A stretch of DNA of 27,007 nt, taken from Bacillota bacterium (GTDB taxonomy: Bacteria; Bacillota; Clostridia; Acetivibrionales; DSM-1351). The stretch lies in NCBI GenBank assembly GCA_023400235.1, contig JAEXFI010000007.1, positions 1 through 27,007 of the forward strand, read 5' to 3'. Shown here one piece after another: positions 16,306 to 24,111 of the stretch. The translations under genes were made by a program, and so were the position numbers. Below the pieces are notes generated by a model. That model was not told the DNA's origin, ran no database searches, and was given only the letters and a program-made list of their open reading frames with translations. Position 1 is the first letter of the stretch, and each line of letters opens with the position of its first letter.

Positions 16306-16563
16306 TTGAAACTATACGGCAAAATAATCAAGAACGGCAAGTTAATAAAGGAAACCTGGGCGGTTCCTCAGAACACGGCGGGAGATTTCAGGGATCAGCT
16401 GGAGGAATGCCTTATACTGGTTTGTAAGGAACTGGATGTAGAGGTGCCAATCTGGCTCAAAAAGAATTCTACCGAATTCGGACTGTACAAAAAGACCAGC
16501 TTTAACAGCGATCATTTCGGAGAAGCTATAAACTTTGACAGGCTTGAAATTGTTCTGTATTAA
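16306..16563 (+). CDS. Small conserved-looking protein of unknown function
   Basis: An 85-residue protein beginning MKLYGKIIKNGKLIKETWAV and ending RLEIVLY. It starts with TTG at 16306, supported by AAGAGGAG (16291-16298) at 7-base spacing and by a promoter upstream. It is soluble and of mixed charge, without signal peptide or membrane segment. The pattern of two short beta strands (LYGKIIKNGKLI), a helix (FRDQLEECLILVCKELD), then VPIWLKKNSTEFGLYKKTSF suggests a compact alpha/beta fold. I do not recognise a named family. It is a single-gene unit bounded by the promoter and a strong terminator at 16662, so its own transcript is likely. Confidence 0.75.
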   Translation: MKLYGKIIKNGKLIKETWAVPQNTAGDFRDQLEECLILVCKELDVEVPIWLKKNSTEFGLYKKTSFNSDHFGEAINFDRLEIVLY

Positions 16564-16661
16564 GTCCGGCTTGTTTTGAATGCCGCATAAAACTTTAGCC
16601 CGCAGTTACAAAACTGCAATAAATTTTATTATGTATTTTTAACAGTCAAAATGCAAATTCT

Positions 16662-16695
16662 AAACACGCATGGTCAAAAGGCCATGCGTGTTTTT
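16662..16695 (+). terminator. Intrinsic terminator after the small gene
   Basis: A perfect 12-bp stem AAACACGCATGG (16662-16673) with CCATGCGTGTTT (16682-16693), followed by T residues to 16695. The A-rich left side may let it work on the other strand as well. Confidence 0.93.
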
Positions 16696-16761
16696 AGCTA
16701 TCATGAAAAAACGATGTTAATAAGGTGACAGCAAAAACTGCTGCTTTTTCCAAAAATCGTT

Positions 16762-16790
16762 TTGACAGGATGGGGAATAATTGATATACT
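16762..16790 (+). promoter_or_regulatory. Strong sigma-A promoter of the xylose operon
   Basis: A consensus TTGACA (16762-16767), exactly 17 bases, then TATACT (16785-16790). The operator palindrome begins inside the -10 element. An 8-bp inverted repeat, AAAACGAT (16708-16715) with ATCGTTTT (16756-16763), overlaps the -35 and could be a second regulatory site. Confidence 0.85.
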
Positions 16791-16812
16791 TTATAATATA
16801 ATATTATAAAGT
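16788..16812 (+). promoter_or_regulatory. 25-bp palindromic operator, likely target of the ROK repressor XylR
   Basis: Two perfect 12-base arms, ACTTTATAATAT (16788-16799) and ATATTATAAAGT (16801-16812), surround a single A at 16800. The site covers the end of the -10 and the expected transcription start, ideal for blocking RNA polymerase. ROK repressors are known to bind long AT-rich palindromes at xyl promoters, and a ROK gene lies in this operon. The link between the two is inference. Confidence 0.75.
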
Positions 16813-16838
16813 AAAATTTTAGAAAGGGGGACTATACA

Positions 16839-18368
16839 TTGTCTTTTCTAATTGGTATCGATCTTGGAACCTCGGGAGTTAAGACTGTATTGTTTGACGA
16901 AAACGGCAGACCTGTAGCAAGTTCCACCGTGGAGTATCCACTTTATCAGCCGAATCTTGGATGGGCGGAGCAGGATCCGGAAGAATGGTGGAGGGGCACC
17001 TGCGAGAGTATAAATAATGTAATGTTAAAAAGTGGTGTTGATAAGCGAGAGGTAAAGGGTGTGGGCTTGTCAGGCCAGATGCATGGTGCCGTACTGCTTG
17101 ATAAAGAAGACAAGGTACTGAGAAAAGCTATTATCTGGTGCGATCAGAGAAGTGCGGCTGAATGTGATCAGATAACAGAGCTTATCGGCAAGGAAAGATT
17201 GATAGAAATCACAGCAAATCCTGCACTTACAGGATTTACAGCTTCAAAGATCATGTGGGTGAAAAACAATGAACCGCAGATATTTGAAAAGATTGCAAAA
17301 ATTCTTTTGCCAAAGGATTATATCAGATTAAGATTGACAGGCGAGTACGCCACTGAAGTATCAGATGCCAGCGGCATGCAGTTGATGAATATAGCAAAGA
17401 GACAGTGGAGCGAGGAAGTGGTGGGTAAGCTCGGCATATCCACCTCCATGCTGGGAAAAATGTACGAATCACAGGATGTTACAGGCAAGGTCACCGCATC
17501 AGCTGCTGATATAACTGGCTTGAACGAAGGAACTGTTGTAGTGGGCGGAGCGGGAGACCAGGCTGCAGGTGCGGTTGGAAACGGTATTGTAAAACCTGGT
17601 ATAGTTTCATCTACTATCGGAACCTCGGGTGTTGTATTTGCTTATACCGACAAGCTTACAATCGATCCCCTTGGAAGAGTTCATACTTTCTGCCATGCAG
17701 TTCCTGACACTTATCATATTATGGGTGTTACTCAGGGTGCGGGTCTGTCCCTGAAGTGGTTCAGAGATACCTTCTGCATGGAGGAGCTCATGACGGCAGA
17801 ACTGTCGGATATAGATGTATACAAGCTTTTGGATGCAGAGGCTGAAACTATCAAACCCTGCAGCGATGGTTTGATATATCTGCCGTACCTGATGGGCGAA
17901 AGAACTCCTCACCTGGATCCCAATGCAAAAGGAGTATTCTTTGGTTTGACTGCAAAGCATACAAAACCCCACTTTGTTCGTTCAATCATGGAAGGCGTAA
18001 CTTACAGCTTGAAGGATTGTATGGAAATAATCAAGGATATGGGTGTCAGCGTATCTGAAGTAAGAGCGTCCGGGGGTGGCGGAAAGAGCGGCATATGGAG
18101 ACAGATGCAGGCAGATGTGTTTGGTACAAGCATTAACAGGATAAAATCTGATGAAGGTCCGGCACTTGGAGTTGCAATACTTGCAGGAGTTGGTGCAGGA
18201 GTGTACAGCAGTGTTCCGGAAGCTTGTGAAGCAGTTATCCAGGTTAAGGATACTCTGGCTCCTGTTGAAGCAAATATCAGCAAGTACAATGACTTCTACA
18301 AGCTCTATACCAAGCTTTATAAATCCATGAAGGACGACTTTACACAGCTGAGCAACATATTGAAATAG
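16839..18368 (+). CDS. xylB: Xylulokinase
   Basis: Phosphorylates D-xylulose to xylulose-5-phosphate with ATP, feeding the pentose phosphate pathway. The 509-residue FGGY-family kinase starts GIDLGTSGVKTVLFDENG (N-lobe phosphate loop). It has GWAEQDPEEWW and SGQMHGAVLLD, typical of xylulokinases, and catalytic Asp240 in GAGDQAAGAVG. MGERTPHLDPNAKGVFFGL is present, and the ATP-binding ASGGGGKS (about residue 410) is in the second lobe. It starts with TTG at 16839 after GAAAGGGGG with 8-base spacing. It is first in the xylB-xylR-xylA cluster, directly behind the operator. Its identity as xylulokinase rather than another FGGY kinase is supported by xylA nearby. Confidence 0.95.
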   Translation: MSFLIGIDLGTSGVKTVLFDENGRPVASSTVEYPLYQPNLGWAEQDPEEWWRGTCESINNVMLKSGVDKREVKGVGLSGQMHGAVLLDKEDKVLRKAIIWCDQRSAAECDQITELIGKERLIEITANPALTGFTASKIMWVKNNEPQIFEKIAKILLPKDYIRLRLTGEYATEVSDASGMQLMNIAKRQWSEEVVGKLGISTSMLGKMYESQDVTGKVTASAADITGLNEGTVVVGGAGDQAAGAVGNGIVKPGIVSSTIGTSGVVFAYTDKLTIDPLGRVHTFCHAVPDTYHIMGVTQGAGLSLKWFRDTFCMEELMTAELSDIDVYKLLDAEAETIKPCSDGLIYLPYLMGERTPHLDPNAKGVFFGLTAKHTKPHFVRSIMEGVTYSLKDCMEIIKDMGVSVSEVRASGGGGKSGIWRQMQADVFGTSINRIKSDEGPALGVAILAGVGAGVYSSVPEACEAVIQVKDTLAPVEANISKYNDFYKLYTKLYKSMKDDFTQLSNILK

Positions 18369-18408
18369 GCTTTTGTTTAGCTTTCGTCAGCTTAAGTCTG
18401 TAAGTGTA

Positions 18409-18420
18409 ACATTATAATGT
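18409..18420 (+). promoter_or_regulatory. Short perfect palindrome with a -10-like core upstream of xylR
   Basis: ACATTATAATGT (18409-18420) is a perfect 12-bp palindrome containing TATAAT. It resembles the core of the xylB operator and lies 95 bases before xylR, so it may mark an internal autoregulated promoter. No good -35 is seen. It is flanked by GTCTG (18396-18400) and CAGAC about 35 bases on, which could extend the symmetry. Confidence 0.35.
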
Positions 18421-18515
18421 GAGTTTACTAAGTCAGACCTTTGATAAAAATAAAAAGGGTGACAGGTTGATATAGATTTTATTGCAGTATTGCGGGGGAG
18501 ATGGGGGAGCAGCAT

Positions 18516-19727
18516 ATGAAGTTGGGGAAAACAGGCAACAATAAATTTTTAAAGCAATTTAATGAGACTTCCCTGCTGGAGTTGATACGGACTAACAAGC
18601 AGGTATCAAAAGCAGATTTAGCCCAGCTTTCAGGACTTTCCCCCACCGCAAGCGGCAGTATAGTTTCAAACCTTCTGGAAAAAGGCTATATCCGTGAAGC
18701 AGGCATTGGAATATCAAAAGGCGGAAGAAGGCCAAATTTATTCGAACTAAACCCTAGAAGCTATTATTCCATTGGTGTGGATATTGACGTGGACTTTATA
18801 AGATTTATTCTTATGGATATTACCGGCAATGTGGAGTACCGGGATAAAATATCCAGCGGGTTTGATCAATCTGTTCCCGAATCCATAGGTGCTGTAGTTG
18901 AGAAAGTGCGCCAGATTGTCAGGGTGAACAATATCAGCGAAGACAGGCTGTTGGGTGTGGGTATTTCAGTTCCGGGCATGGTGGAAAACAAAACCCATGA
19001 AATAATTTTTGCGCCCAATCTTGGGTGGGAGCAGGTAAACCTGGAGCACATGATGTCAGGCATAGGCGATTTCCCCATATATGTAGACAATGAAGCAATG
19101 TGTTCGGCAATATGTGAAAACTGGGTGGGCTGTTGTCTGGAGCAAAAGGATTTTGTATGTATTAACATGAAATCCGGTATCGGGTCCAGCATTTTTGCCG
19201 GAGGCAATCTATACAGAGGCTGCAGCGGGAGTGCCGGAGAAATAGGCCATATTATGGTGGATCACAACGGTCCAAAATGTGCATGTGGAAACTATGGGTG
19301 CCTGGAAACTCTGGTCTCCTCCAAATCAATGGTGGAAAAAGCACGGCGGCTGGTGAGACAGGGATTGATAACTGATTTCTCTGAGACACTGGATATTAAC
19401 TCTATAAACACCATTGATGATATAGTAAGCGCCATAAAGTCCGGAAATGAGGCTGCAAGGGTTATCTTTGTGGAAGCGGCGGGATACCTGGGGCTAGCAT
19501 TGGCAAATCTCATTAATACCATTAACCCTTCCAGAATTGTTCTGGGAAAGGAACTGGTAAAATTCTCAGAGGATATTTTGGAGCACTTGAGAAACATAGC
19601 TTTGGCCAAGGCCTTGAAATATCCGGCATCAAGAGTGGAAATACTCCTTTCGGAACTCGGAGAGGACACCTCTGCACTTGGGGCGGCAATCATACCTTTA
19701 AAAAAGCTCTTCGGCTACAGGCTGTGA
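18516..19727 (+). CDS. xylR: ROK-family transcriptional repressor, probable xylose repressor XylR
   Basis: A sugar-responsive repressor of 403 residues. Residues about 15-75 form a winged helix-turn-helix (TSLLELIRTNKQVSKADLAQ, then LSGLSPTASGSIVSNLLEKG and a GGRRP wing). The rest is a ROK sugar-kinase-like domain with GVGISVPGMV, DNEAMCSAICENW and GEIGHIMVDHNGP. The zinc-binding CxCGxxGCLE has Cys at 255, 257 and 262. The HTH separates it from ROK glucokinases. The start at 18516 has GGGGGAG (18503-18509) at 6-base spacing. An ATG at 18501 has its purine run too close. Its place between xylB and xylA implies xylose as ligand and the palindrome at 16788 as target. Both are inference. Confidence 0.88.
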   Translation: MKLGKTGNNKFLKQFNETSLLELIRTNKQVSKADLAQLSGLSPTASGSIVSNLLEKGYIREAGIGISKGGRRPNLFELNPRSYYSIGVDIDVDFIRFILMDITGNVEYRDKISSGFDQSVPESIGAVVEKVRQIVRVNNISEDRLLGVGISVPGMVENKTHEIIFAPNLGWEQVNLEHMMSGIGDFPIYVDNEAMCSAICENWVGCCLEQKDFVCINMKSGIGSSIFAGGNLYRGCSGSAGEIGHIMVDHNGPKCACGNYGCLETLVSSKSMVEKARRLVRQGLITDFSETLDINSINTIDDIVSAIKSGNEAARVIFVEAAGYLGLALANLINTINPSRIVLGKELVKFSEDILEHLRNIALAKALKYPASRVEILLSELGEDTSALGAAIIPLKKLFGYRL

Positions 19728-19768
19728 GCGATAATATAATACACGTGGTTTAAAATACTAATTTAATA

Positions 19769-19783
19769 GCGTGCAAAGCACGC
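19769..19783 (+). promoter_or_regulatory. Hairpin just before the xylA ribosome site
   Basis: GCGTGC-aaa-GCACGC, a perfect 6-bp GC-rich stem ending four bases before the Shine-Dalgarno GGAGGG (19788-19793). It could stabilise a processed xylA mRNA end. The 70-base xylR-xylA gap also holds ATAATATAATA (19731-19741), an 11-base match to the centre of the xylB operator, though such AT-rich matches may be chance. Confidence 0.45.
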
Positions 19784-19797
19784 AGATGGAGGGTATT

Positions 19798-21114
19798 ATG
19801 TCAGAAATTTTTAACGGAATTTCAAAAATCAAGTTTGAAGGCAGTGGATCAGATAATCCATTAGCATTCAAGTACTATAATCCCGATGCGGTTATAGGCG
19901 GAAAGACCATGAAGGAGCATTTGAGATTTGCAGTAGCTTACTGGCACACTTTTGCAGCAGGCGGAGCTGATATGTTCGGAGCCGGTTCCTATGTAAGACC
20001 CTGGAATGCTATGAGTGCAATGGATGCAGCAAAATATAAGGTAGAAGCAAATTTTGAATTCGCTGAAAAAATGGGTGTTCCATTTTTTGCCTTCCACGAC
20101 AGAGACATTGCGCCTGAAGCAGATACTCTTGCAGAAACAAACAAGAACCTTGATATTATAGTTGCAGCAATTAAAGATAGAATGAAATCAAGTGATGTAA
20201 AACTGCTCTGGGGAACAACCAATGCATTCAGCAACCCAAGATTCATGCACGGTGCTTCAACATCACCAAATGCCGATATATTTGCATTTGCAGCAGCACA
20301 GGTAAAGAAGGCTATGGAAATCACCAAGGAATTGGGCGGAGAAAACTATGTATTCTGGGGTGGCAGAGAAGGTTATGAAACACTTCTTAATACAGATCTC
20401 AAGCTGGAATTGGACAACCTGGCAAGATTCTTGAAAATGGCTGTCGACTACGCCAAGGAAATAGGTTTTGACGGACAATTCCTTATCGAACCAAAGCCAA
20501 AGGAACCTACAAAGCACCAGTATGATTTTGATACTGCAACAGTTATCGGATTCTTGAAGACTTATGGTCTTGATCCATATTTCAAGATGAATATAGAAGC
20601 AAACCATGCTACATTGGCAGGACATACCTTCCAGCATGAGCTTGCAATGTGCAGAATTAATAACATGCTGGGAAGCATAGATGCAAACCAGGGGGACGTA
20701 ATGCTGGGCTGGGATACAGACCAATTCCCAACAAACCTGTATGATTCAACTCTTGCCATGTATGAAGTGCTGAAGGCAGGAGGACTTGGCAAGGGCGGCT
20801 TGAACTTTGACTCAAAGGTAAGAAGAGGCTCCTTTGAACCTGCTGACTTATTCTATGGACATATTGCAGGTATGGATACCTTTGCAAAAGGTCTTATCAT
20901 AGCAAACAAGATGCTTGAAGATGGTAAGTTTGAGTCATTTGTTGCAGACAGGTATTCAAGCTACACTACTGGAATCGGTAAGGATATCGTTGATGGTAAA
21001 GTTGGCTTCAAGGAATTGGAGAAGTACGCTCTGGAAGCAAAGATTCAGAACAAGTCCGGACGTCAGGAAATGCTTGAATCTATATTGAACACATATATCT
21101 GCGAAGCTAAATAA
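19798..21114 (+). CDS. xylA: Xylose isomerase
   Basis: Converts D-xylose to D-xylulose with two divalent metal ions in a TIM barrel. The 438-residue length is that of the longer class II enzymes typical of Firmicutes. Catalytic His100 and Asp103 lie in FFAFHDRDIAPE. VFWGGREGYETLLNTD and IEPKPKEPTKHQYDFD carry metal ligands, and MNIEANHATLAGHTFQHEL and GSIDANQGD follow. The start at 19798 has GGAGGG five bases ahead. An upstream in-frame GTG at 19771 lies inside a hairpin and was rejected. As last gene of xylB-xylR-xylA, it ends before a strong bidirectional terminator. Codon use is even more regular than in its neighbours, consistent with high expression. Confidence 0.97.
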   Translation: MSEIFNGISKIKFEGSGSDNPLAFKYYNPDAVIGGKTMKEHLRFAVAYWHTFAAGGADMFGAGSYVRPWNAMSAMDAAKYKVEANFEFAEKMGVPFFAFHDRDIAPEADTLAETNKNLDIIVAAIKDRMKSSDVKLLWGTTNAFSNPRFMHGASTSPNADIFAFAAAQVKKAMEITKELGGENYVFWGGREGYETLLNTDLKLELDNLARFLKMAVDYAKEIGFDGQFLIEPKPKEPTKHQYDFDTATVIGFLKTYGLDPYFKMNIEANHATLAGHTFQHELAMCRINNMLGSIDANQGDVMLGWDTDQFPTNLYDSTLAMYEVLKAGGLGKGGLNFDSKVRRGSFEPADLFYGHIAGMDTFAKGLIIANKMLEDGKFESFVADRYSSYTTGIGKDIVDGKVGFKELEKYALEAKIQNKSGRQEMLESILNTYICEAK

Positions 21115-21194
21115 TATGCTGTTTCATAATTATATGGACTGAATATGAACTGATTGAGGCTGTTGCAAAACGTATAAATATGCAGAACTGAAGG

Positions 21195-21239
21195 AAAAAC
21201 TGCTTGCGGGCCTTAGCGTTTGGCCCACAAGCAGTTTTT
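21195..21239. terminator. Bidirectional intrinsic terminator between xylA and the nitroreductase gene
   Basis: A long stem of 16 pairs with one mismatch (AAAACTGCTTG-c-GGGCC with GGCCC-a-CAAGCAGTTTT) has T residues on the right (21235-21239) and A residues on the left (21195-21199). It can therefore stop transcription from both directions: xylA on the plus strand and the nitroreductase on the minus strand. Confidence 0.92.
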
Positions 21240-21245
21240 CTATAG

Positions 21246-21293
21246 GGAGTGCTTGTAAAATGAAAGTAATTTCATTTTGCAACACTCCTTTTT
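21246..21293 (+). terminator. Second long hairpin with T-run, plus direction
   Basis: GGAGTG (21246-21251) pairs CACTCC (21283-21288), and TTGTAAAATGAAA pairs TTTCATTTTGCAA, about 19 pairs with one bulge and a 4-base loop. TTTTT follows (21289-21293), overlapping the nitroreductase stop codon. On the minus strand it has no T-run. It acts as a back-up terminator for xylA or protects the 3' end of the minus-strand mRNA. Confidence 0.8.
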
Positions 21294-21933
21294 ATCGGAA
21301 TTCCAAAATACTTTTTTTATCCTTTAGCACTTTTTCTCTGGGGATGTATTTGGGACGTCCTATGGGAATTACACTCAAAAGACGCAGTCTGTCATCTGCC
21401 CCAAGCAGTTCTTTCAAAGCATCGTCCGCAATAACGGGGTCATTCATCCAGCAGGCACCATAGCCCTTTTCGCTTACTGCCAGCAAGAGATTCTGTATGG
21501 CTGCACCTACTGAGAGTATGTCATAGTACCCCAGCCGGTCAACCATGCCACGGTAGTCATAGCCCTTCTCATAAAAGGCTTCAATCGCCTTCTCGTCATA
21601 GAACCTTGTACTGTCCAAAAAAACAAATATTACAAGGGGAGCGTTCTTGAAAAAGCTGACAGCCTTTGTCCGGGTAAGAAGAAATTCAGGGGTAGTGCCG
21701 GAATACCCGTCACTGTAAAAGTTACGGGCGGATTCGCCTGCAGCATCGGCTAACCTGTCAATCAGCTCCCTGCTGTCTACAGCTATAAAGTGCCAGTTCT
21801 GACTGTCACAGCCGCTGGGTGCGTTTGCGGCACAGGAAATAAAGTATTCAACTGCTTCCCTGGGGACAGGCTCATCTGTAAATTTTCGTATACTCCTTCT
21901 TTTTATAGCCAGATCTAAAAACTCATTTGCCAT
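21292..21933 (-). CDS. Nitroreductase-family FMN oxidoreductase
   Basis: A 213-residue single-domain flavoprotein that probably transfers hydride from NAD(P)H through FMN to an unknown substrate (nitro compounds, quinones or another acceptor). RRSIRKFTDEPV (12-23) is the phosphate-binding start of the family. APSGCDSQNWHFIAV matches the usual APSxxNxQPWxF region. SVGAAIQNLLLAVSEKGYGACWM is the dimer helix and flavin-binding section, and VIPIGRPKYIPREK ends it. No ferredoxin domain is fused. The ribosome site GGAG lies six bases before the start on the minus strand. It stands alone, divergent from the PAP2 gene, and its promoter region holds a long inverted repeat. Confidence 0.9.
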   Translation of the reverse strand: MANEFLDLAIKRRSIRKFTDEPVPREAVEYFISCAANAPSGCDSQNWHFIAVDSRELIDRLADAAGESARNFYSDGYSGTTPEFLLTRTKAVSFFKNAPLVIFVFLDSTRFYDEKAIEAFYEKGYDYRGMVDRLGYYDILSVGAAIQNLLLAVSEKGYGACWMNDPVIADDALKELLGADDRLRLLSVIPIGRPKYIPREKVLKDKKSILEFR

Positions 21934-21986
21934 ATTGATCTCCTGTCTGTTTGGTATATTAATAATTGATATTAAGCCACAAATTT

Positions 21987-22021
21987 TTGACTTTATAATA
22001 TTTATTTTATCATAAAGTCAA
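21987..22021 (-). promoter_or_regulatory. Promoter and XylR-like inverted repeat before the nitroreductase gene
   Basis: TTGACTTTAT (21987-21996) and ATAAAGTCAA (22012-22021) form a perfect 10-bp inverted repeat 15 bases apart. On the minus strand TTGACT (22021-22016) is a good -35 with AT-rich -10 sequence (TATTAT/TTATAA) 15-17 bases on. The left half contains ACTTTATAATAT (21990-22001), identical over 12 bases to one arm of the xylB operator, while the right half only partly matches. The rest of the 283-base divergent gap shows no gene. Confidence 0.5.
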
Positions 22022-22127
22022 TTACGGTTGGAACCTTTAAGGCGAATACCTATAGCCTCAAACCAAAACCTGGACTTTTGAGCCCCTAGTACTTTTTCAT
22101 ATAAGGTTAATATTTCCCAAAACTCAA

Positions 22128-22157
22128 TTGTTAAGAAATATTTAAAGATTTCATAAT
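22128..22157 (+). promoter_or_regulatory. Candidate promoter for the PAP2 gene
   Basis: TTGTTA (22128-22133), an 18-base spacer and CATAAT (22152-22157), about 60 bases before the start codon. The match is moderate. Confidence 0.4.
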
Positions 22158-22216
22158 TCGCCCTTAAGAATGGTCTGCTATGATTTATAGTAGGAAAACA
22201 ATCAAGGAGGTCAGAT

Positions 22217-22747
22217 ATGAGCGAAATAAAGGGAATTCTCTATAAAACCGAATTGAGTACGCTTTTAATTTTCAACAGGACCATGAAATGCAGAGTACTG
22301 GATGTGGTAATGCCGTTATTAACGCACCTTGGAAGCGGAGCAGCAACAATATCTTTTTGCTTTCTGGTCATCGGCTTGGGAAACGGAGAAGTAAGAGCTG
22401 CTGGAATTCAGGCATTAATAGCCCTGGCATCCAGCCACCTTATGGTACAGCTATTAAAAAGGCGCATATGCAGACTAAGACCTAAGGATGTGCTGCCGGA
22501 TATAAATACCTTCAAGGTTCCACTTGACTACTACTCTTTTCCGTCAGGACATACCGCCGCCGCATTTTCAATAGCAACTGTACTGGCGCTGAATATTCAA
22601 GGAGCCGCGGTTCCTGCCTATGCTGCCGCATCAGTTGTTGCTATAACAAGACTATACCTGGGAGTTCACTATCCTTCCGATGTTCTGGCTGGAATGCTTC
22701 TGGCTGTGGTGTCATCGCTTGCAGTAAACTTTTTTGCGTATATGTAA
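22217..22747 (+). CDS. PAP2-family membrane phosphatase
   Basis: A 176-residue integral membrane protein with about five hydrophobic segments. All three phosphatase signature motifs are present: K81-x6-R88-P89 (KRRICRLRP), FPSGH at 108-112 (catalytic His112), and R145-x5-H151-x3-D155 (TRLYLGVHYPSD). The family removes phosphate from lipid phosphates, chiefly undecaprenyl pyrophosphate or phosphatidic acid, at the outer membrane face. The small size and the glycosyltransferase gene that follows make lipid-carrier recycling a reasonable guess, which is inference. The ribosome site AAGGAGG is strong. The glycosyltransferase starts 68 bases later in the same direction with no terminator between, so the two probably form an operon. 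Confidence 0.9.
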   Translation: MSEIKGILYKTELSTLLIFNRTMKCRVLDVVMPLLTHLGSGAATISFCFLVIGLGNGEVRAAGIQALIALASSHLMVQLLKRRICRLRPKDVLPDINTFKVPLDYYSFPSGHTAAAFSIATVLALNIQGAAVPAYAAASVVAITRLYLGVHYPSDVLAGMLLAVVSSLAVNFFAYM

Positions 22748-22815
22748 AGGTGTTGAAAAAGGGGCAAAAGTATCTAAGTATCTCAAAGCAGACATTAAAT
22801 TTTCGGGGGACAACT

Positions 22816-24066
22816 ATGGAATTTTTTAAATATACCAGTTTTAGCATCAACGTGTTATTTACGGTGACGACAGGGATTGTAGCAGTTGTTATGGGTTACT
22901 TCTTTATCATATCTGCTTTCGGCTGGAGAAGACTTAATCAAAGAAATGAGAATATCGGTCCGGTGAAAAATTATGCAGTCATTATAGCAGCACACAATGA
23001 ACAGGCGGTTATAGGAAGCACTATCAAAAGCGTGAAAGCCATGGATTATCCAAAAGACAAATATGATGTGTTTGTGGTAGCTGACAACTGCAGTGACGAC
23101 ACGACAGCAATCGCAAGGGGGTGTGGGGCAAGGGTTTTTGAACGTCGTGACAATTTGAACAAAGGAAAAGGAAAAGCCCTGAAATGGATGTTTGATATTA
23201 TATTAAGCACTGAAACAAAGTATGATGCTGTTTGCATACTGGATGCGGATAACCTGGTATCAAAAGACTTCCTTAATATGATAGACAAAAAAATGCTGGA
23301 AGGCTACCAGGTGGTACAGGGCTACAGAGACATGAAAAATCCATGGGAGTCATGGATAACCTCCTCTTATTCCATAACCTACTGGCTGGCCAACAGGTTG
23401 TGCCAGCTGCCCAGGCAGAGGCTCAAGCTAAACTGTACTCTTACCGGAAGCGGATATGCCGTCAGTCTGGAGACTATCCGGAATTTCGGCTGGGAGGTGG
23501 AGACGTTGACAGAGGATGTTGAATACTACTTTCAGCTATGTCTTAGTAACATAAAAATAGGATGGGCTCATGAGGCAGTCATATATGATGAGCAGCCCAT
23601 AACACTTTCACAATCATGGAAACAGCGTACCAGATGGATGCAGGGACATTTCAGCTGTGTATTTCTCTATGGAAGACAGAGTGTATTAAAGCTCATCAGA
23701 GAAAGGAGCCTTCAGTCTTTTGACACCGTTATAATGATGTTTTATCCTTTCATTTATGTGGCAGGCAGTCTGTTAATGCTGTTACAGGTAACAAAGGCTC
23801 TCTTTGTTCAGATAGATGATCCGAATATCAGGAGCATGGTTCTGTTTTTACTAATATCGCTAACTACATTTATCATACAGAATATTTATTCTGTTTGGGT
23901 ATTGCTAAATGAAAAAAAGGCGGACAAAAATCTGTTGATGGGATTAGCACTCTTGCCCATATTCAATCTCACCTGGGTTCCAATAATGATACTGGGGTAT
24001 TTCTCAAGGAAGAATAAGGAGTGGGCTCATATAACTCACAACTCGTCGGTGCTAAAATCAGCCTGA
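22816..24066 (+). CDS. Membrane-bound family 2 glycosyltransferase (processive type)
   Basis: A 416-residue inverting GT-A glycosyltransferase resembling polysaccharide synthases (cellulose, poly-GlcNAc or hyaluronan type). An N-terminal membrane helix (about 12-36) leads to the catalytic domain: YAVIIAAHNE, DNCSDD (90-95), DAD (143-145, metal and nucleotide sugar), GSGYAV, TED (232-234, catalytic base) and QRTRW (270-274). At least three C-terminal helices follow. The product cannot be told from sequence. There is no PilZ domain for cyclic-di-GMP. ATG 22816 follows GGGGGA. A GTG at 22750 would add 22 residues but has a poor ribosome site. It sits behind the PAP2 gene and before a strong terminator. 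Confidence 0.9.
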   Translation: MEFFKYTSFSINVLFTVTTGIVAVVMGYFFIISAFGWRRLNQRNENIGPVKNYAVIIAAHNEQAVIGSTIKSVKAMDYPKDKYDVFVVADNCSDDTTAIARGCGARVFERRDNLNKGKGKALKWMFDIILSTETKYDAVCILDADNLVSKDFLNMIDKKMLEGYQVVQGYRDMKNPWESWITSSYSITYWLANRLCQLPRQRLKLNCTLTGSGYAVSLETIRNFGWEVETLTEDVEYYFQLCLSNIKIGWAHEAVIYDEQPITLSQSWKQRTRWMQGHFSCVFLYGRQSVLKLIRERSLQSFDTVIMMFYPFIYVAGSLLMLLQVTKALFVQIDDPNIRSMVLFLLISLTTFIIQNIYSVWVLLNEKKADKNLLMGLALLPIFNLTWVPIMILGYFSRKNKEWAHITHNSSVLKSA

Positions 24067-24111
24067 TAAGAAACAAGCGAGAGATAGATGTTGTAAAAGC
24101 TGAGGTGGAGC

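Noticed and set aside
19771..19797. GTG start for xylA
   Set aside because: The codon lies within a GC-rich hairpin without a ribosome site. ATG 19798 follows GGAGGG and gives the standard length.
22750..22815. GTG start for the glycosyltransferase
   Set aside because: The AAAGG run is only one or two bases away, and the added residues precede a normal N-terminal membrane helix. ATG 22816 is better.
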